DNA of 44,190 nt from Candidatus Kuenenia hertensis (GTDB lineage: Bacteria; Planctomycetota; Brocadiia; Brocadiales; Brocadiaceae), in assembly GCA_021646465.1 (NCBI GenBank), contig SOET01000036.1:1-44190 (forward strand), written 5' to 3'. Within the stretch, counting starts at the first letter, position 1. Every line of letters starts with the position of its first letter. The position numbers and the translations under genes were made by a program. The notes beneath the pieces were generated by a model that saw only the letters and a list, made by a program, of their open reading frames with translations, had not been told where the DNA came from and made no database searches. Positions 24,472-33,126 of the stretch are shown in pieces.

Positions 24472-26202
24472 TTAATCTTCGAGCGTGGAAATATCACCGG
24501 TAGGCAGCCCAAGGTCTTTCGCCTTTAAAAGCCTGCGCATAATTTTACCGCTTCGGGTTTTTGGCAGATTTTCACAAAATTCTATTTCGCGGGGATAGGC
24601 GTGTGCTGCCAGATGATGTTTTATGAATTTTTTAATCTCATCTTCCAATTCGTGGGAAGGTTTAAATCCTTCTTTAAGGGAAATAAATGCCTTTATGATT
24701 TCACCCCTTTCCGGATCTGGTTTGCCTATTACTCCCGCCTCGGCAACCGCCCGATGTTCCAGCAGGGCGCTTTCCACTTCAAACGGACCCACTCTGTGGC
24801 CAGACGTGTTAATAACATCATCCGCCCTTCCAACAAACCAAAAATAACCATCTTCATCCTTATACGCGGTATCTCCTGTGGTATACCATCCTTCAATACT
24901 GAAATATTCTTTGAAACGGTTTTCGTCTCCCCATACTTTCCTCAGCATAGAGGGCCAGCCAGGTTTTAATGCCAGGACGCCATGATGTCCATCCGGAAGT
25001 TCATTTCCCTTACCATCAATAATTGCGGCTTTAATGCCAGGGAATGGCTTTCCCATAGAACCAGGTTTTATTGGTATGCACGGATAATTTGCAATCATGA
25101 TAGAACCCGTCTCCGTTTGCCACCATGTATCATGGATGGGAAGATTATACACATTCATACCCCACTTAATTACTTCAGGATTGAGGGGCTCTCCTACACT
25201 GCAAATATACCGCAAACTGCCTAAATCGTATTGAGTAATAATGTAATCGCCCGATTTCATTAGCATGCGTAACGCCGTAGGAGCAGTATACCATACCGTA
25301 ATCTTGTATGTTTGTATGGCTTCATACCATTTATTTGCATCAAACCTGCCATCATATACATATGTTGAGATTCCGTTTAACCACGGCCCCCACACGCCAT
25401 ACACTGTTCCCGTTACCCAACCAGGGTCCGCCGTACACCAATAAATGTCATCATCTCTCAAATCCAATGACCACTTTGTGGTAATATAGTGAGAAATCAT
25501 GTCATTGTGTACGTGTGTTATGCCTTTCGGCTTTCCCGTAGTTCCCGATGTATAGAGGATATAAAATGGATCTTCAGGGTGCATCCATTCTATTTCAAAC
25601 TGTTCCGATGAATCTTTCATTAAAGATTTGTAACATACATTTCCTTCTTCTAATTCGTAATCTTCCTTGACATTGACAAGTACAATACGTTCCAATTTTG
25701 GCAATTCCCACAGCACCGTATCAACGCGTTCCTTTAATTCCGGAGTAGTGATAAGAACTTTTGCCTCACTGTTCTGCAACCGGTCACGCACCGCATCAGG
25801 TCCAAATGCGGAAAACATTGGCCCTGAAATGGCGCCGAGTTTTGCAATTGCAATCATACTGATGAAGAGTTCAGGCAGGCGTGGCAAGAATAAAAAAACA
25901 CGGTCTCCCTTGCCTACCCCTAATTTCTGTAACATGTTAGCACATTTATCGGAAAGGATTTTCAGTTCCTGAAATGTATACTTTAGGTGTGTACCATCCG
26001 GGCCTTCCCAATACAGCGCCACTTTGTTTTTTCTCCAGGTTTTGGCATGTTTATCTATTGCCTCGTAAGCAATATTTACCTTGTTGCCGGTAAAACCAAT
26101 TTCTTTTTTTACCGTATCCCAGGAGAAATTTTTGTATTGATCTTCATAATTAATGAGATTGTACGCTTCAGAATCTTTATTGATTATTTCTGTCTTATTC
26201 AT
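24472..26202 (-). CDS. acsA: Acetyl-CoA synthetase (AMP-forming)
   Basis: This enzyme activates acetate with ATP and CoA through acetyl-AMP in the cytoplasm. All adenylate-forming motifs are present: YTSGTTGKPKGITHVH (P-loop), a TWWQTETGS motif, TTGD, GRADDVINTSGHRVGPFEVE, and the C-terminal PKTRSGKIMRRLL with the lysine that is acetylated for control in other species. It has 576 aa, the length of the short AcsA branch (as in Bacillus) rather than the 650-aa Acs branch. It leads a unit with the FmdE-like and lectin-like genes and is divergent from the PPC-domain gene. No Shine-Dalgarno site is seen before the ATG. Confidence 0.92.
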   Translation of the reverse strand: MNKTEIINKDSEAYNLINYEDQYKNFSWDTVKKEIGFTGNKVNIAYEAIDKHAKTWRKNKVALYWEGPDGTHLKYTFQELKILSDKCANMLQKLGVGKGDRVFLFLPRLPELFISMIAIAKLGAISGPMFSAFGPDAVRDRLQNSEAKVLITTPELKERVDTVLWELPKLERIVLVNVKEDYELEEGNVCYKSLMKDSSEQFEIEWMHPEDPFYILYTSGTTGKPKGITHVHNDMISHYITTKWSLDLRDDDIYWCTADPGWVTGTVYGVWGPWLNGISTYVYDGRFDANKWYEAIQTYKITVWYTAPTALRMLMKSGDYIITQYDLGSLRYICSVGEPLNPEVIKWGMNVYNLPIHDTWWQTETGSIMIANYPCIPIKPGSMGKPFPGIKAAIIDGKGNELPDGHHGVLALKPGWPSMLRKVWGDENRFKEYFSIEGWYTTGDTAYKDEDGYFWFVGRADDVINTSGHRVGPFEVESALLEHRAVAEAGVIGKPDPERGEIIKAFISLKEGFKPSHELEDEIKKFIKHHLAAHAYPREIEFCENLPKTRSGKIMRRLLKAKDLGLPTGDISTLED

Positions 26203-26252
26203 AGAGGAGAGTATCAGGAAAATTTGATAAAAAAGTGAATATTATTACAAAA

Positions 26253-26281
26253 TTTATATATAATAATGGGTCTTATATCAA
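26253..26281 (-). promoter_or_regulatory. Promoter of acsA
   Basis: On the minus strand TTGATA (26281-26276) and TATAAA (26258-26253) are 17 nt apart. The predicted start near 26246 leaves about 44 nt to the acsA ATG. It lies in the 110-nt divergent region shared with the PPC-domain gene. Confidence 0.55.
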
Positions 26282-26312
26282 TTACTTTTTTATAAAATAA
26301 GAGGATATCTGT

Positions 26313-26750
26313 ATGAAATATCAGGTAGGCACTATAGGAAAAGTTGTTGTGGCAAAATTTGAGGACGATGATAATGTTTTGGAAAATTTGATTCATATAA
26401 TAAAAAAAGAGAAAATCCCCGCAGCAGCCTTTTATTTAGTTGGCGGTCTGCGTGAAGGGAAATTCGTTGTCGGTCCTGAAAATGATTCTTTCCCTCCGGT
26501 ACCCATGTGGAGAAAACTGGGAGAAAGCCATGAAATAATAGGGTTTGGCACGGTATTTTATCAGGATAATGAACCAAAGGTACATTTACATGGCGCCTTC
26601 GGAAAAGGCGACTCGGTAAAAGTTGGCTGTCTCAGGGAAAAAACGAAAACGTTCCTGGTGCTCGAAGCGGTCATTCTCGAACTTTCCGGAATAAATGCAA
26701 TACGGGAATTTGACCCAGCCTCGGGAATGTCTCTGTTGAAGATTTGTTAA
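26313..26750 (+). CDS. PPC/DUF296-domain protein
   Basis: This 145-aa single-domain protein is of the PPC (DUF296) family. The pattern includes FEDDDNVLENLIHIIKKEKI, then AAAFYLVGGLREGKF, a histidine pair in HLHGAFGKGD and LVLEAVILELSGINAIREFD. In plants the domain is found in AT-hook proteins; bacterial stand-alone forms make trimers and are described as DNA-binding, but their role is not settled. The His-X-His site may hold a metal. It is divergent from acsA and is followed by a 207-nt gap with a repeat fragment. Confidence 0.85.
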   Translation: MKYQVGTIGKVVVAKFEDDDNVLENLIHIIKKEKIPAAAFYLVGGLREGKFVVGPENDSFPPVPMWRKLGESHEIIGFGTVFYQDNEPKVHLHGAFGKGDSVKVGCLREKTKTFLVLEAVILELSGINAIREFDPASGMSLLKIC

Positions 26751-26842
26751 AAACTTACCCTAACGGGAAGATTGAAGAGAGGATAAGAGACCGTGAAGGA
26801 AGAATACGGCATTATATTTTATCTTTTTTTGACCCACTACGT

Positions 26843-26858
26843 GGAGCTTGGGAACGAG
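26843..26858. repeat. Fragment of GGAGTTTGGGAACGAG repeat
   Basis: GGAGCTTGGGAACGAG differs from 17883-17898 at one base. Here the inverted partner is imperfect (CCCACTACGTGG), so this is a degraded copy. Confidence 0.5.
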
Positions 26859-26957
26859 TTGCGATCTTTTTTTAGGACTTACAAAAATTTGGGAATGTTT
26901 CGTTTTATTGTTTTACTGTGGTATTTTACATAACAACAAAAGGGAGGAGAAAACTCT

Positions 26958-28004
26958 ATGTCCGTATTTGATAATAGTGAATATGATAATCATGAACAAG
27001 TTCTATTTTGCCGCGATGCAGAGACTGGTCTGTTTGCTATTATTGCCATTCATGATACCACCTTGGGTCCTGCTGCCGGAGGGTGTCGGATGTGGCCCTA
27101 TGCAACAGTTGACGATGCTGTGTTCGATGTACTTCGTCTTTCCCGGGCAATGAGTTATAAGAATGCGCTGGCCGGCTTGCCTCTGGGTGGGGGGAAGGCG
27201 GTTATTATTGGCGATCCATTCAAAGATAAGAATGAGAAACTTCTTACTTCCTTTGCCCGGTTTATCCAGCGGTTGGGCGGTCAATATTACACAGCGGAAG
27301 ACGTTGGCATAGGTGTTAAGGATGTCGAAGTTTTTGCAAAGACGAGTGATTATGTTTTTGGTTTAAAAAAAACGGGCGACCCTTCTCCCTTTACTGCCCT
27401 TGGATGTTTTCATGGCATGAGGGCTGCTGTAAAGCATAAGTTTGGTCGTGACACTCTTAAGGGGCTTACGGTGGCGGTACAGGGGGTAGGCAAGGTAGGC
27501 CAATTTGTTTGTAAAAAACTGCACGAAGCCGGAGCAGGACTTATTGTTACCGATGTAAATCAGGAAGCCGTTGCCCATGTAATGAAAAATTACGGGGCGA
27601 AAGCAGTTGCTCCCGGTGAAATTTACTCACAGGAAGCTGATATATTTTCTCCATGTGCAATGGGAGGAGTGCTGAACGATAACACCATTCCCCAGCTTAA
27701 AGCCTGTATTGTTGCAGGTTCGGCAAACAACCAGCTTGCCGAAGCGCGCCACGGTAAAATGCTTCATGACAGGGGTATTTTGTATGCACCTGATTATGTG
27801 ATCAATGCGGGGGGTATGCTCAACGCATCGGGTGATATCTTTGGGAAATATGATGTAAACGAGGTAATGAAAAAGATATCAGGCCTGTACGACGCCACCT
27901 TGAAAATTTTTGAAACAGCACAGGCGGAGGGAAGGCTTACCTTTGAGGTTGCCGATGAGCTTGCCCGGCAGAAAATAGCTGCAGGAAAAGTATCGAAGAA
28001 GTAA
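26958..28004 (+). CDS. Leucine dehydrogenase (Glu/Leu/Phe/Val dehydrogenase family)
   Basis: This NAD+-dependent enzyme interconverts branched-chain amino acids and 2-oxo acids with release or fixation of ammonium. The leucine dehydrogenase signature is AAGGCRMWPYATVDDAVFDV and the catalytic-lysine loop is AGLPLGGGKAVIIGDP. AEDVGIGVKDVE follows, then the Rossmann motif VAVQGVGKVGQF and DYVINAGGMLNASGDIFGKY. It has 348 aa, slightly short of the usual 364. AGGGAGGAG precedes the ATG. The last seven codons lie inside an 87-bp sequence that is repeated at 30425-30511, so the 3' end marks the edge of a rearranged segment. Confidence 0.9.
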   Translation: MSVFDNSEYDNHEQVLFCRDAETGLFAIIAIHDTTLGPAAGGCRMWPYATVDDAVFDVLRLSRAMSYKNALAGLPLGGGKAVIIGDPFKDKNEKLLTSFARFIQRLGGQYYTAEDVGIGVKDVEVFAKTSDYVFGLKKTGDPSPFTALGCFHGMRAAVKHKFGRDTLKGLTVAVQGVGKVGQFVCKKLHEAGAGLIVTDVNQEAVAHVMKNYGAKAVAPGEIYSQEADIFSPCAMGGVLNDNTIPQLKACIVAGSANNQLAEARHGKMLHDRGILYAPDYVINAGGMLNASGDIFGKYDVNEVMKKISGLYDATLKIFETAQAEGRLTFEVADELARQKIAAGKVSKK

Positions 28005-28067
28005 CATCAGAACTCCTGATCTGTTGGAATATGATTTGATACCAAATTATATACAAGACGCAAATTT
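27981..28067. repeat. 87-bp direct repeat, left copy
   Basis: From GCAGGAAAAGTATCGAAGAA to GACGCAAATTT this stretch is identical, base for base, to 30425-30511. It spans the last seven codons and stop of leucine dehydrogenase plus 63 nt of downstream DNA. The sequences diverge on both sides. Confidence 0.9.
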
Positions 28068-28243
28068 TTGCCTGGGAAAATCGTTTCGGAATTATTAAGG
28101 ATGTTACATAATTGCTGAACATATCTGTTGTTTCCTGGATTTGTCACGTCAGGAACATATTTCTGTATATCGTGTTCTTCGCCTTCTGTTTACAATACCC
28201 CTGTCTGCCGACAGGCAGGAATGTCTCATACTTTATCTGCTGT
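28005..28243. other. Junction region with palindrome
   Basis: No gene is seen. The right part of the 87-bp repeat is followed by the palindrome CCTGTCTGCCGACAGG (28200-28215), a relative of that at 17828. The palindrome lies close to where the transposase remnant breaks off. Confidence 0.5.
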
Positions 28244-28663
28244 CTATTCAACAGTTGTGGTCTTGGTTCTTATCTGACTTTGCAACTCTCTATACCGGGG
28301 ATTCACCACCTTTGTCGTCTCATTTATTTCCTCCTGTTCATACTCAATAAGTCTGTCTATGCCAGAATGTTCCATCATATACTTAAGAAAGTTCTCCTGA
28401 GACCATCGGGAAAACATCCTCGATGCCACTTCCTCAACATTACTCACAAAATCGGTGGTTATTACTGGCCAGTATCTTGACAACTCTTTGCTCCACTCTT
28501 CCGGTTTGCCGTGGCTTGTTATGTATTCCACTTTCCCGCGCAGTGTTCGCACTTCCGGTATGCGGTCTAATCCGATCCCCTTCACACAATACCGGACTTG
28601 CTTCTTGAGCCCTCCTAATGCAGCTTCTACACGCTCCTGTTCCCGTGTACATCCAGGCCCCAT
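28244..28663 (-). pseudogene. Transposase remnant
   Basis: This open frame of about 139 codons is an internal-to-C-terminal fragment of a DDE-type transposase. The segment SRWSQENFLKYMMEHSGIDR followed by TTKVVNPRYRELQSQIRTK is typical of the catalytic-domain end in a family of large transposases, where the Glu of the DDE triad lies in the WxQENF helix. Upstream the frame has no plausible start, and the rest of the catalytic domain is missing. Downstream it breaks off next to the palindrome at 28200. No terminal inverted repeats could be paired. It is read as an old, truncated insertion inside the repeat-bounded segment. Confidence 0.7.
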
Positions 28664-28845
28664 ACTTGCCTTGCTATCTATCCGGGATCGTTCACTTTTC
28701 GGGAATTCCCTAAGAAAAAAATCCCTCTCAGGTAAAAAATTATTCTGTTTTAATTAACGCAAATTTCTAACTGGACAAAGCTGAATCTCTTTATCAAAAT
28801 TTAATTAACTATAACACTCCTCCATCTGTACCCATCCGTGGTTAG
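28664..28845. other. AT-rich gap inside the bounded segment
   Basis: No gene or terminator is evident. It contains several TTAATTAA-type stretches. Confidence 0.4.
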
Positions 28846-30336
28846 TTAATTAATCTTTCGTTCATTTTCGGTGATTTTCTTTGGTAATAATAATTTAAGA
28901 ACCATAGGGCCAGCCAAAATTATAATACCAATCATCAGGTTTTCCAATCTTAATCCCCTGCCTCTCAAGCTCATCAAAATAGCTTCTACTATAAAAGAAG
29001 ATAAGATAATAGCTCCACAGATTATAAATTTCTTTATTACATACCGGCCACTTATTGATTTAACTGTAATTGAATAAAGCATGCTTAAAGGTGCAAAAAT
29101 AATGAGGTAGTAGATAATTTTGTAACACACCAAATGATACCTATCTGGATGGAATAAATACCTGAGAGATATGCCTCCCGGAGTAAGTTCAAGTTTGTTA
29201 GGATTAAGCACGCCATCAATGTAGAGATGTAATACCGATCCATTATATGTAATAACCAGATTATGTAGATTTGTAGAAGAAAATACCTCAGGTACTATCA
29301 ATTCGGGATGTGTCCCATTTCTGCCGGTGAGGGGAGTGCGTAGACGAAATATTAAGTCAGTTTTCAGTTGCGCAAGGGTAAAGTTTCTACAACCTGTATC
29401 TTCTGAAAGCGAGATAATACGCGCAGGTCCTGTTTGTGATGTGTTTCTGGTTGCCAGAGATATGCCCAAGGTAAATTGAGAAGTTTCAACTATCCTTTGA
29501 GTCAAAGATTCTGCGGAAACTACAGTTTCCAACCAATTATTATGGCTTAGAAATACACCTTCACTTTGTTGAACATCATGGGTTTTACCCGTCCAAACCA
29601 AATCAGGAAGAACCCCTTTTTTATCACGATAGTTTCCTAAAGCCGACAATTGATATGAAGCCAGAAGATAGTCTTTGATTAAGGCAAATGAATTCTTTTC
29701 CGAAAATACGCTTGCCATTTCTGACTCTGAGAGTGCTTTATCGGCAATATGTAATTCAAAAATACAACCCTCCCATGGCCGATCACCGGTGCGCTCGTTT
29801 CCAAGAATTAGGGGAAAAGTCTTGTTCCAATTGCTAAGACCAGAGTACCACTGAAACGAAATAGATACCAAAAGGGCAAACAACGCATATCCAAAGAAGC
29901 ATAACCATAAATTTTTTCCTACAAAAAGCAACAGGTTATCAAAGACTTTAACTCTCCGTTCCCATAAACGAAATAAAAGAAACCCGAGCAGCCCACCGAC
30001 ACTGTTACTAAACACATCTCCCATAGATGGAAATCTTGATGGCTGAAATACTTGCAAAACCTCGATAGTGTATGATAACAAGAAGCTGATTATGATAATT
30101 ACTGAGAAGGAATATCGCTTTGGCAATCTCATAGTCTGCATCAGATAACCTGTAAGCCCAAAACCCAGAGGTATGAATAGCAAAAGATTTCCCTGAACAT
30201 CCAGAGTATTAGTTTCTCCCCATCCTAAAAGAAGGGAACGATATCCCAATTTGTTATATGTTTCACTAAACAAAAAGTCAAAGGGATAGAGAGTCTTGTA
30301 TAAAATTAACAAAAAACCTAAAAAAGCAATTATCAT
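28846..30336 (-). CDS. VanZ-like membrane protein with LamG-type domain
   Basis: This protein has about 496 aa from the ATG at 30336, which has GGAAAG 7 nt upstream. A frame start at 30387 would add 17 residues encoded by a repeat (MVPPEFTRNS). The first 150 residues are VanZ-like: several membrane helices with DVQGNLLLFIPLGFGLTGYL and VFQPSRFPSMGDVFSNSVGG. The middle (about 170-410) is soluble and concanavalin/LamG-like (EGCIFELHIADKALSESEMA, HLYIDGVLNPNKLELTPGGI). Two or three membrane helices close the protein. VanZ/LamG pairs occur in planctomycetes and in exopolysaccharide settings; the function is unknown. It is the only intact gene inside the repeat-bounded segment. Confidence 0.8.
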   Translation of the reverse strand: MIIAFLGFLLILYKTLYPFDFLFSETYNKLGYRSLLLGWGETNTLDVQGNLLLFIPLGFGLTGYLMQTMRLPKRYSFSVIIIISFLLSYTIEVLQVFQPSRFPSMGDVFSNSVGGLLGFLLFRLWERRVKVFDNLLLFVGKNLWLCFFGYALFALLVSISFQWYSGLSNWNKTFPLILGNERTGDRPWEGCIFELHIADKALSESEMASVFSEKNSFALIKDYLLASYQLSALGNYRDKKGVLPDLVWTGKTHDVQQSEGVFLSHNNWLETVVSAESLTQRIVETSQFTLGISLATRNTSQTGPARIISLSEDTGCRNFTLAQLKTDLIFRLRTPLTGRNGTHPELIVPEVFSSTNLHNLVITYNGSVLHLYIDGVLNPNKLELTPGGISLRYLFHPDRYHLVCYKIIYYLIIFAPLSMLYSITVKSISGRYVIKKFIICGAIILSSFIVEAILMSLRGRGLRLENLMIGIIILAGPMVLKLLLPKKITENERKIN

Positions 30337-30359
30337 AATTAATCTTTCCACCAATAATG

Positions 30360-30418
30360 AATTCCGGGTAAATTCCGGGGGCACCATCTAATTCAATTCA
30401 GGGGATACCATACCTAAT
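30360..30418. repeat. Imperfect tandem 24-bp repeats
   Basis: Units 30371-30394 (AATTCCGGGGGCACCATCTA...) and 30395-30418 (AATTCAGGGGATACCATACC...) are tandem, with a shorter AATTCCGGG piece before them. GGGG(AC)ACCATACTTAATT-like sequences are familiar next to IS200/REP-type Y1 transposases. The putative long start of the VanZ protein falls inside the first unit. Confidence 0.5.
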
Positions 30419-30424
30419 TTTACA

Positions 30425-30511
30425 GCAGGAAAAGTATCGAAGAAGTAACATCAGAACTCCTGATCTGTTGGAATATGATTTGATACCAAATTATATACAA
30501 GACGCAAATTT
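30425..30511. repeat. 87-bp direct repeat, right copy
   Basis: Identical to 27981-28067. It includes the last seven codons and stop of leucine dehydrogenase as a detached gene end. It lies 48 nt beyond the subtilase stop and about 90 nt upstream of the VanZ/LamG gene. Confidence 0.9.
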
Positions 30512-30559
30512 CGGATTGCTTTGTGAATTGTACCGGGGTTTTCTTGGGCTTCCTGCCTA

Positions 30560-32338
30560 TTACCGTAATAACGCCTCTTCGACAGCGCGATCTGCCTGAA
30601 TGAGGCCATATCCGCTGTCATAATCAAACCCAGAGTCTTCCATATCAAGTGCGGTGTCTTTCAGTATGGAATAAATGTCGTCCGGTGATAAAAGAGGATT
30701 TGCCTCGAGCATTAACGCGGCAACTGCTGCTGCATGAGGCGCTGCAGCGGATGTCCCAAAGAAGTTTGGAAAGCCGTCTGTTTCTGTATCGGTTCCGAAA
30801 AAGGTGGTATTCACTCCGTCAATGGACACAATTTCCGGTTTTTTACGGGCTTTGGGTGCTGAAAAGGCTCCGTTTTCATCAAAAATAACCACGGTCGGGC
30901 CTGCAGAAGAATAATACTCAAGCTGCGCCGGATCAACACCGAATTCCGGTGTTTCATAATATGCCGCCGCGCCAACTGCCAATGCACCGGCTGCGTTTGC
31001 ATGCCCGTAGAGTGTGCCGCTTTCCGTATCATATTCGTTAATCGTTCCTTCGAAATTAAATAGTACATATTTTATTAATTTCGGCGCCGGTCCTCTCGTA
31101 TTTTCAATTACAATATTAAAATTTGTGTTTCCTGAGCCTATGGGATTATAATAATACAACGTTTCCACCGGATCGCTTCCAATATTATTATCGATACCGT
31201 ATGCAAGTACGGTTGTCGCCGGATCGTTAGTGAGAAAGATATCAACATCATTGCGGGATCCGGGAGGACTTACTGAATAGAACGGAGAATCCCATTGAAG
31301 AACAATATACACTTCCGTTCCTTCCGGTATGGTTACACTCTGAAACGTATCGGTGTCTACACCGGGGTCGAAATCATGCGGTTCTCCAAAAAATACGGAA
31401 GCCTCACCACTCGGCTGAAACAGGCTCTCATAAGCGTCTCTGCCTGAGTTGCCCGCTGCTGAAAAATAGGCTGCCCCTAAATCTTTCACAATATCGACCG
31501 CTTGGGCAATAATTCCGTCCTGAAACATCGGTTCTGCAAAATATTGTACGTCATCTACGATGATATTTGCTCCCGCTTCCGTCTTCAGTTCGATAATTCC
31601 AATGGCAAAATCAGCCATGCCGTTATATGCAGTATGAAATGCCAGACTGGCGCCCGGTGCAATGTCGTGTATGATCTGCATCATTGCACGACCTTCATCC
31701 GAACCGGAGAAACAACCAAATTCTTCTTCCAGTATGGTAATTTCATCGTGAAGGTCGTCATTTCTTACATCATTTACCGCACCACCCAGACAGTTAAAAC
31801 TGTCAGATAAAACGCCTATAGTATTTCCTGTCCCGTCAATTCCATATCTGCTGCGCGCCAAATCGGATTTCATTGCAATGTCACCCTGACTATCCACCCT
31901 GCCCGAACTGGTTATGGCATATGAAGGCCTTGCAAATTGGAGGCTTTTCAGAGCATCCATATCTTTTATAGCCTCAATAGGCAATAAACCTGATACAACA
32001 TTTCCATAAATAACCGCCTGCTTCATGCCAAGGGATTCAAGTTGTTCTTTTAAAATGTCGGAATCATTTACGGCAACAGCATCAATAACTACCGTATCAT
32101 CCTTAATTCTATAAAGAGGCGTTTTTGGTTTAAATTTTCCGGTTTTAACACGAAGATAAGCAAGGTATTCATCATATAAAACGGTTAAACCATGTTTTGC
32201 CCTTGCAAATTGTTTTTCTCTTGCAAGAATCATCTTTTGCACCGCTTCGGTTTTACTCATTTCCGCATAAAGAATATTCATAGTAATAATATTTAAGAGT
32301 ACTACCGCAAAAATAAAATGTTTAAATAAATGCTTCAT
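30560..32338 (-). CDS. Exported subtilase-family (S8/S53) protease, Glu at His position
   Basis: This 592-aa protein has a signal peptide (KHFIFAVVLLNIITMNILYA). A 140-residue pro-region is followed by a subtilase catalytic domain. Asp179 is in IGVLSDSF, the oxyanion Asn297 in SAAGNSGRD and the nucleophile Ser530 in GTSAAAPHAAAVAAL. Where canonical subtilisins have HGTH, this one reads SDEGRAMMQIIHDIAPGA, placing Glu215 at the catalytic base position, as in sedolisins. A beta-rich insert (about 315-420) precedes the Ser region. It should be a secreted or periplasmic protease if active. It is the last gene of the long minus-strand run, 10 nt after the phosphatase, with AAGGAAA before the ATG. 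Confidence 0.87.
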   Translation of the reverse strand: MKHLFKHFIFAVVLLNIITMNILYAEMSKTEAVQKMILAREKQFARAKHGLTVLYDEYLAYLRVKTGKFKPKTPLYRIKDDTVVIDAVAVNDSDILKEQLESLGMKQAVIYGNVVSGLLPIEAIKDMDALKSLQFARPSYAITSSGRVDSQGDIAMKSDLARSRYGIDGTGNTIGVLSDSFNCLGGAVNDVRNDDLHDEITILEEEFGCFSGSDEGRAMMQIIHDIAPGASLAFHTAYNGMADFAIGIIELKTEAGANIIVDDVQYFAEPMFQDGIIAQAVDIVKDLGAAYFSAAGNSGRDAYESLFQPSGEASVFFGEPHDFDPGVDTDTFQSVTIPEGTEVYIVLQWDSPFYSVSPPGSRNDVDIFLTNDPATTVLAYGIDNNIGSDPVETLYYYNPIGSGNTNFNIVIENTRGPAPKLIKYVLFNFEGTINEYDTESGTLYGHANAAGALAVGAAAYYETPEFGVDPAQLEYYSSAGPTVVIFDENGAFSAPKARKKPEIVSIDGVNTTFFGTDTETDGFPNFFGTSAAAPHAAAVAALMLEANPLLSPDDIYSILKDTALDMEDSGFDYDSGYGLIQADRAVEEALLR

Positions 32339-32348
32339 AATGATTTCC

Positions 32349-33011
32349 TTATGCTAAATGATCTATTATTTTCATAATTTCCTGCGGCTTTTGAATTACT
32401 CTTTGTGCACCGCTTCTTTTCAGTTCGTCTTCAGGGCGAAACCCCCACAAAACACCAACAGGAAGCATTCCCGCTGCTATTGCCGTTTTCATATCAATGG
32501 GTGTATCACCAAGATAGATAATTTCCGATGGAAGAACGGCCAGGCATTCTGCAATTTCCTTTGCACCCGCTGGGTCGGGTTTTTTGGGAACGGAATCTCT
32601 TTGGCCTATTACCTGCTCAAATTTCCATTTCGGTAAAAACTCTGCAACGCATTTTTTTGTAAAGTAATCAGGTTTATTTGAAAGGATTGCCATTTTCAGG
32701 CCGCGCAGCGTAATTAAATCCAGCATCTCGGTGACCCCTTCGTATAGTTTTGTGTGTATATTCCAATTTTTCCGATAGTCTTCACGAAACTCCCTGACGC
32801 AAGAGTTTATTATCTCTTCATTTTTTATTTCACCCGGTAATGCTCGTGTAATGAGAGTATCGACTCCCTCGCCGACAAAATACCGGTAGTCTTCCATCTT
32901 GTGGGCAGGAAAATTATATTTCATTAATACACGGTTCGTGGCATTACCTAAATCTTCCAGAGAGTCTATCAGTGTACCGTCAAGATCAAAGATAATCGCT
33001 TTAAAGGACAT
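32349..33011 (-). CDS. gph: Phosphoglycolate phosphatase-like HAD hydrolase
   Basis: This 220-aa HAD-superfamily phosphatase has the nucleophile motif FDLDGTLIDSLEDL near residues 8-20, motif II in KMAILSNKPD, a lysine in VPKKPDPAGAKEIAE and motif IV YLGDTPIDMKTAIAAGMLPV. The alpha-helical cap lies between motifs I and II (C1 type). Length and motifs fit Gph, which removes 2-phosphoglycolate formed in DNA repair or oxygenase side reactions; other small phosphates remain possible. It lies between ydbL and the subtilase gene. Confidence 0.88.
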   Translation of the reverse strand: MSFKAIIFDLDGTLIDSLEDLGNATNRVLMKYNFPAHKMEDYRYFVGEGVDTLITRALPGEIKNEEIINSCVREFREDYRKNWNIHTKLYEGVTEMLDLITLRGLKMAILSNKPDYFTKKCVAEFLPKWKFEQVIGQRDSVPKKPDPAGAKEIAECLAVLPSEIIYLGDTPIDMKTAIAAGMLPVGVLWGFRPEDELKRSGAQRVIQKPQEIMKIIDHLA

Positions 33012-33126
33012 TTTTGTGCATCAAATTTTATGAAAAGGAATTATATTAATTAAATATTACCAGTTATTTTGTCATTTTAGAAGTGTTACAGATCACTTAC
33101 GTCAGAAAAAAGTTTTTCCGAATGTT

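Noticed and set aside
28423-28757. Plus-strand frames over the transposase remnant
   Set aside because: Shadows; only the minus-strand frame shows transposase motifs.
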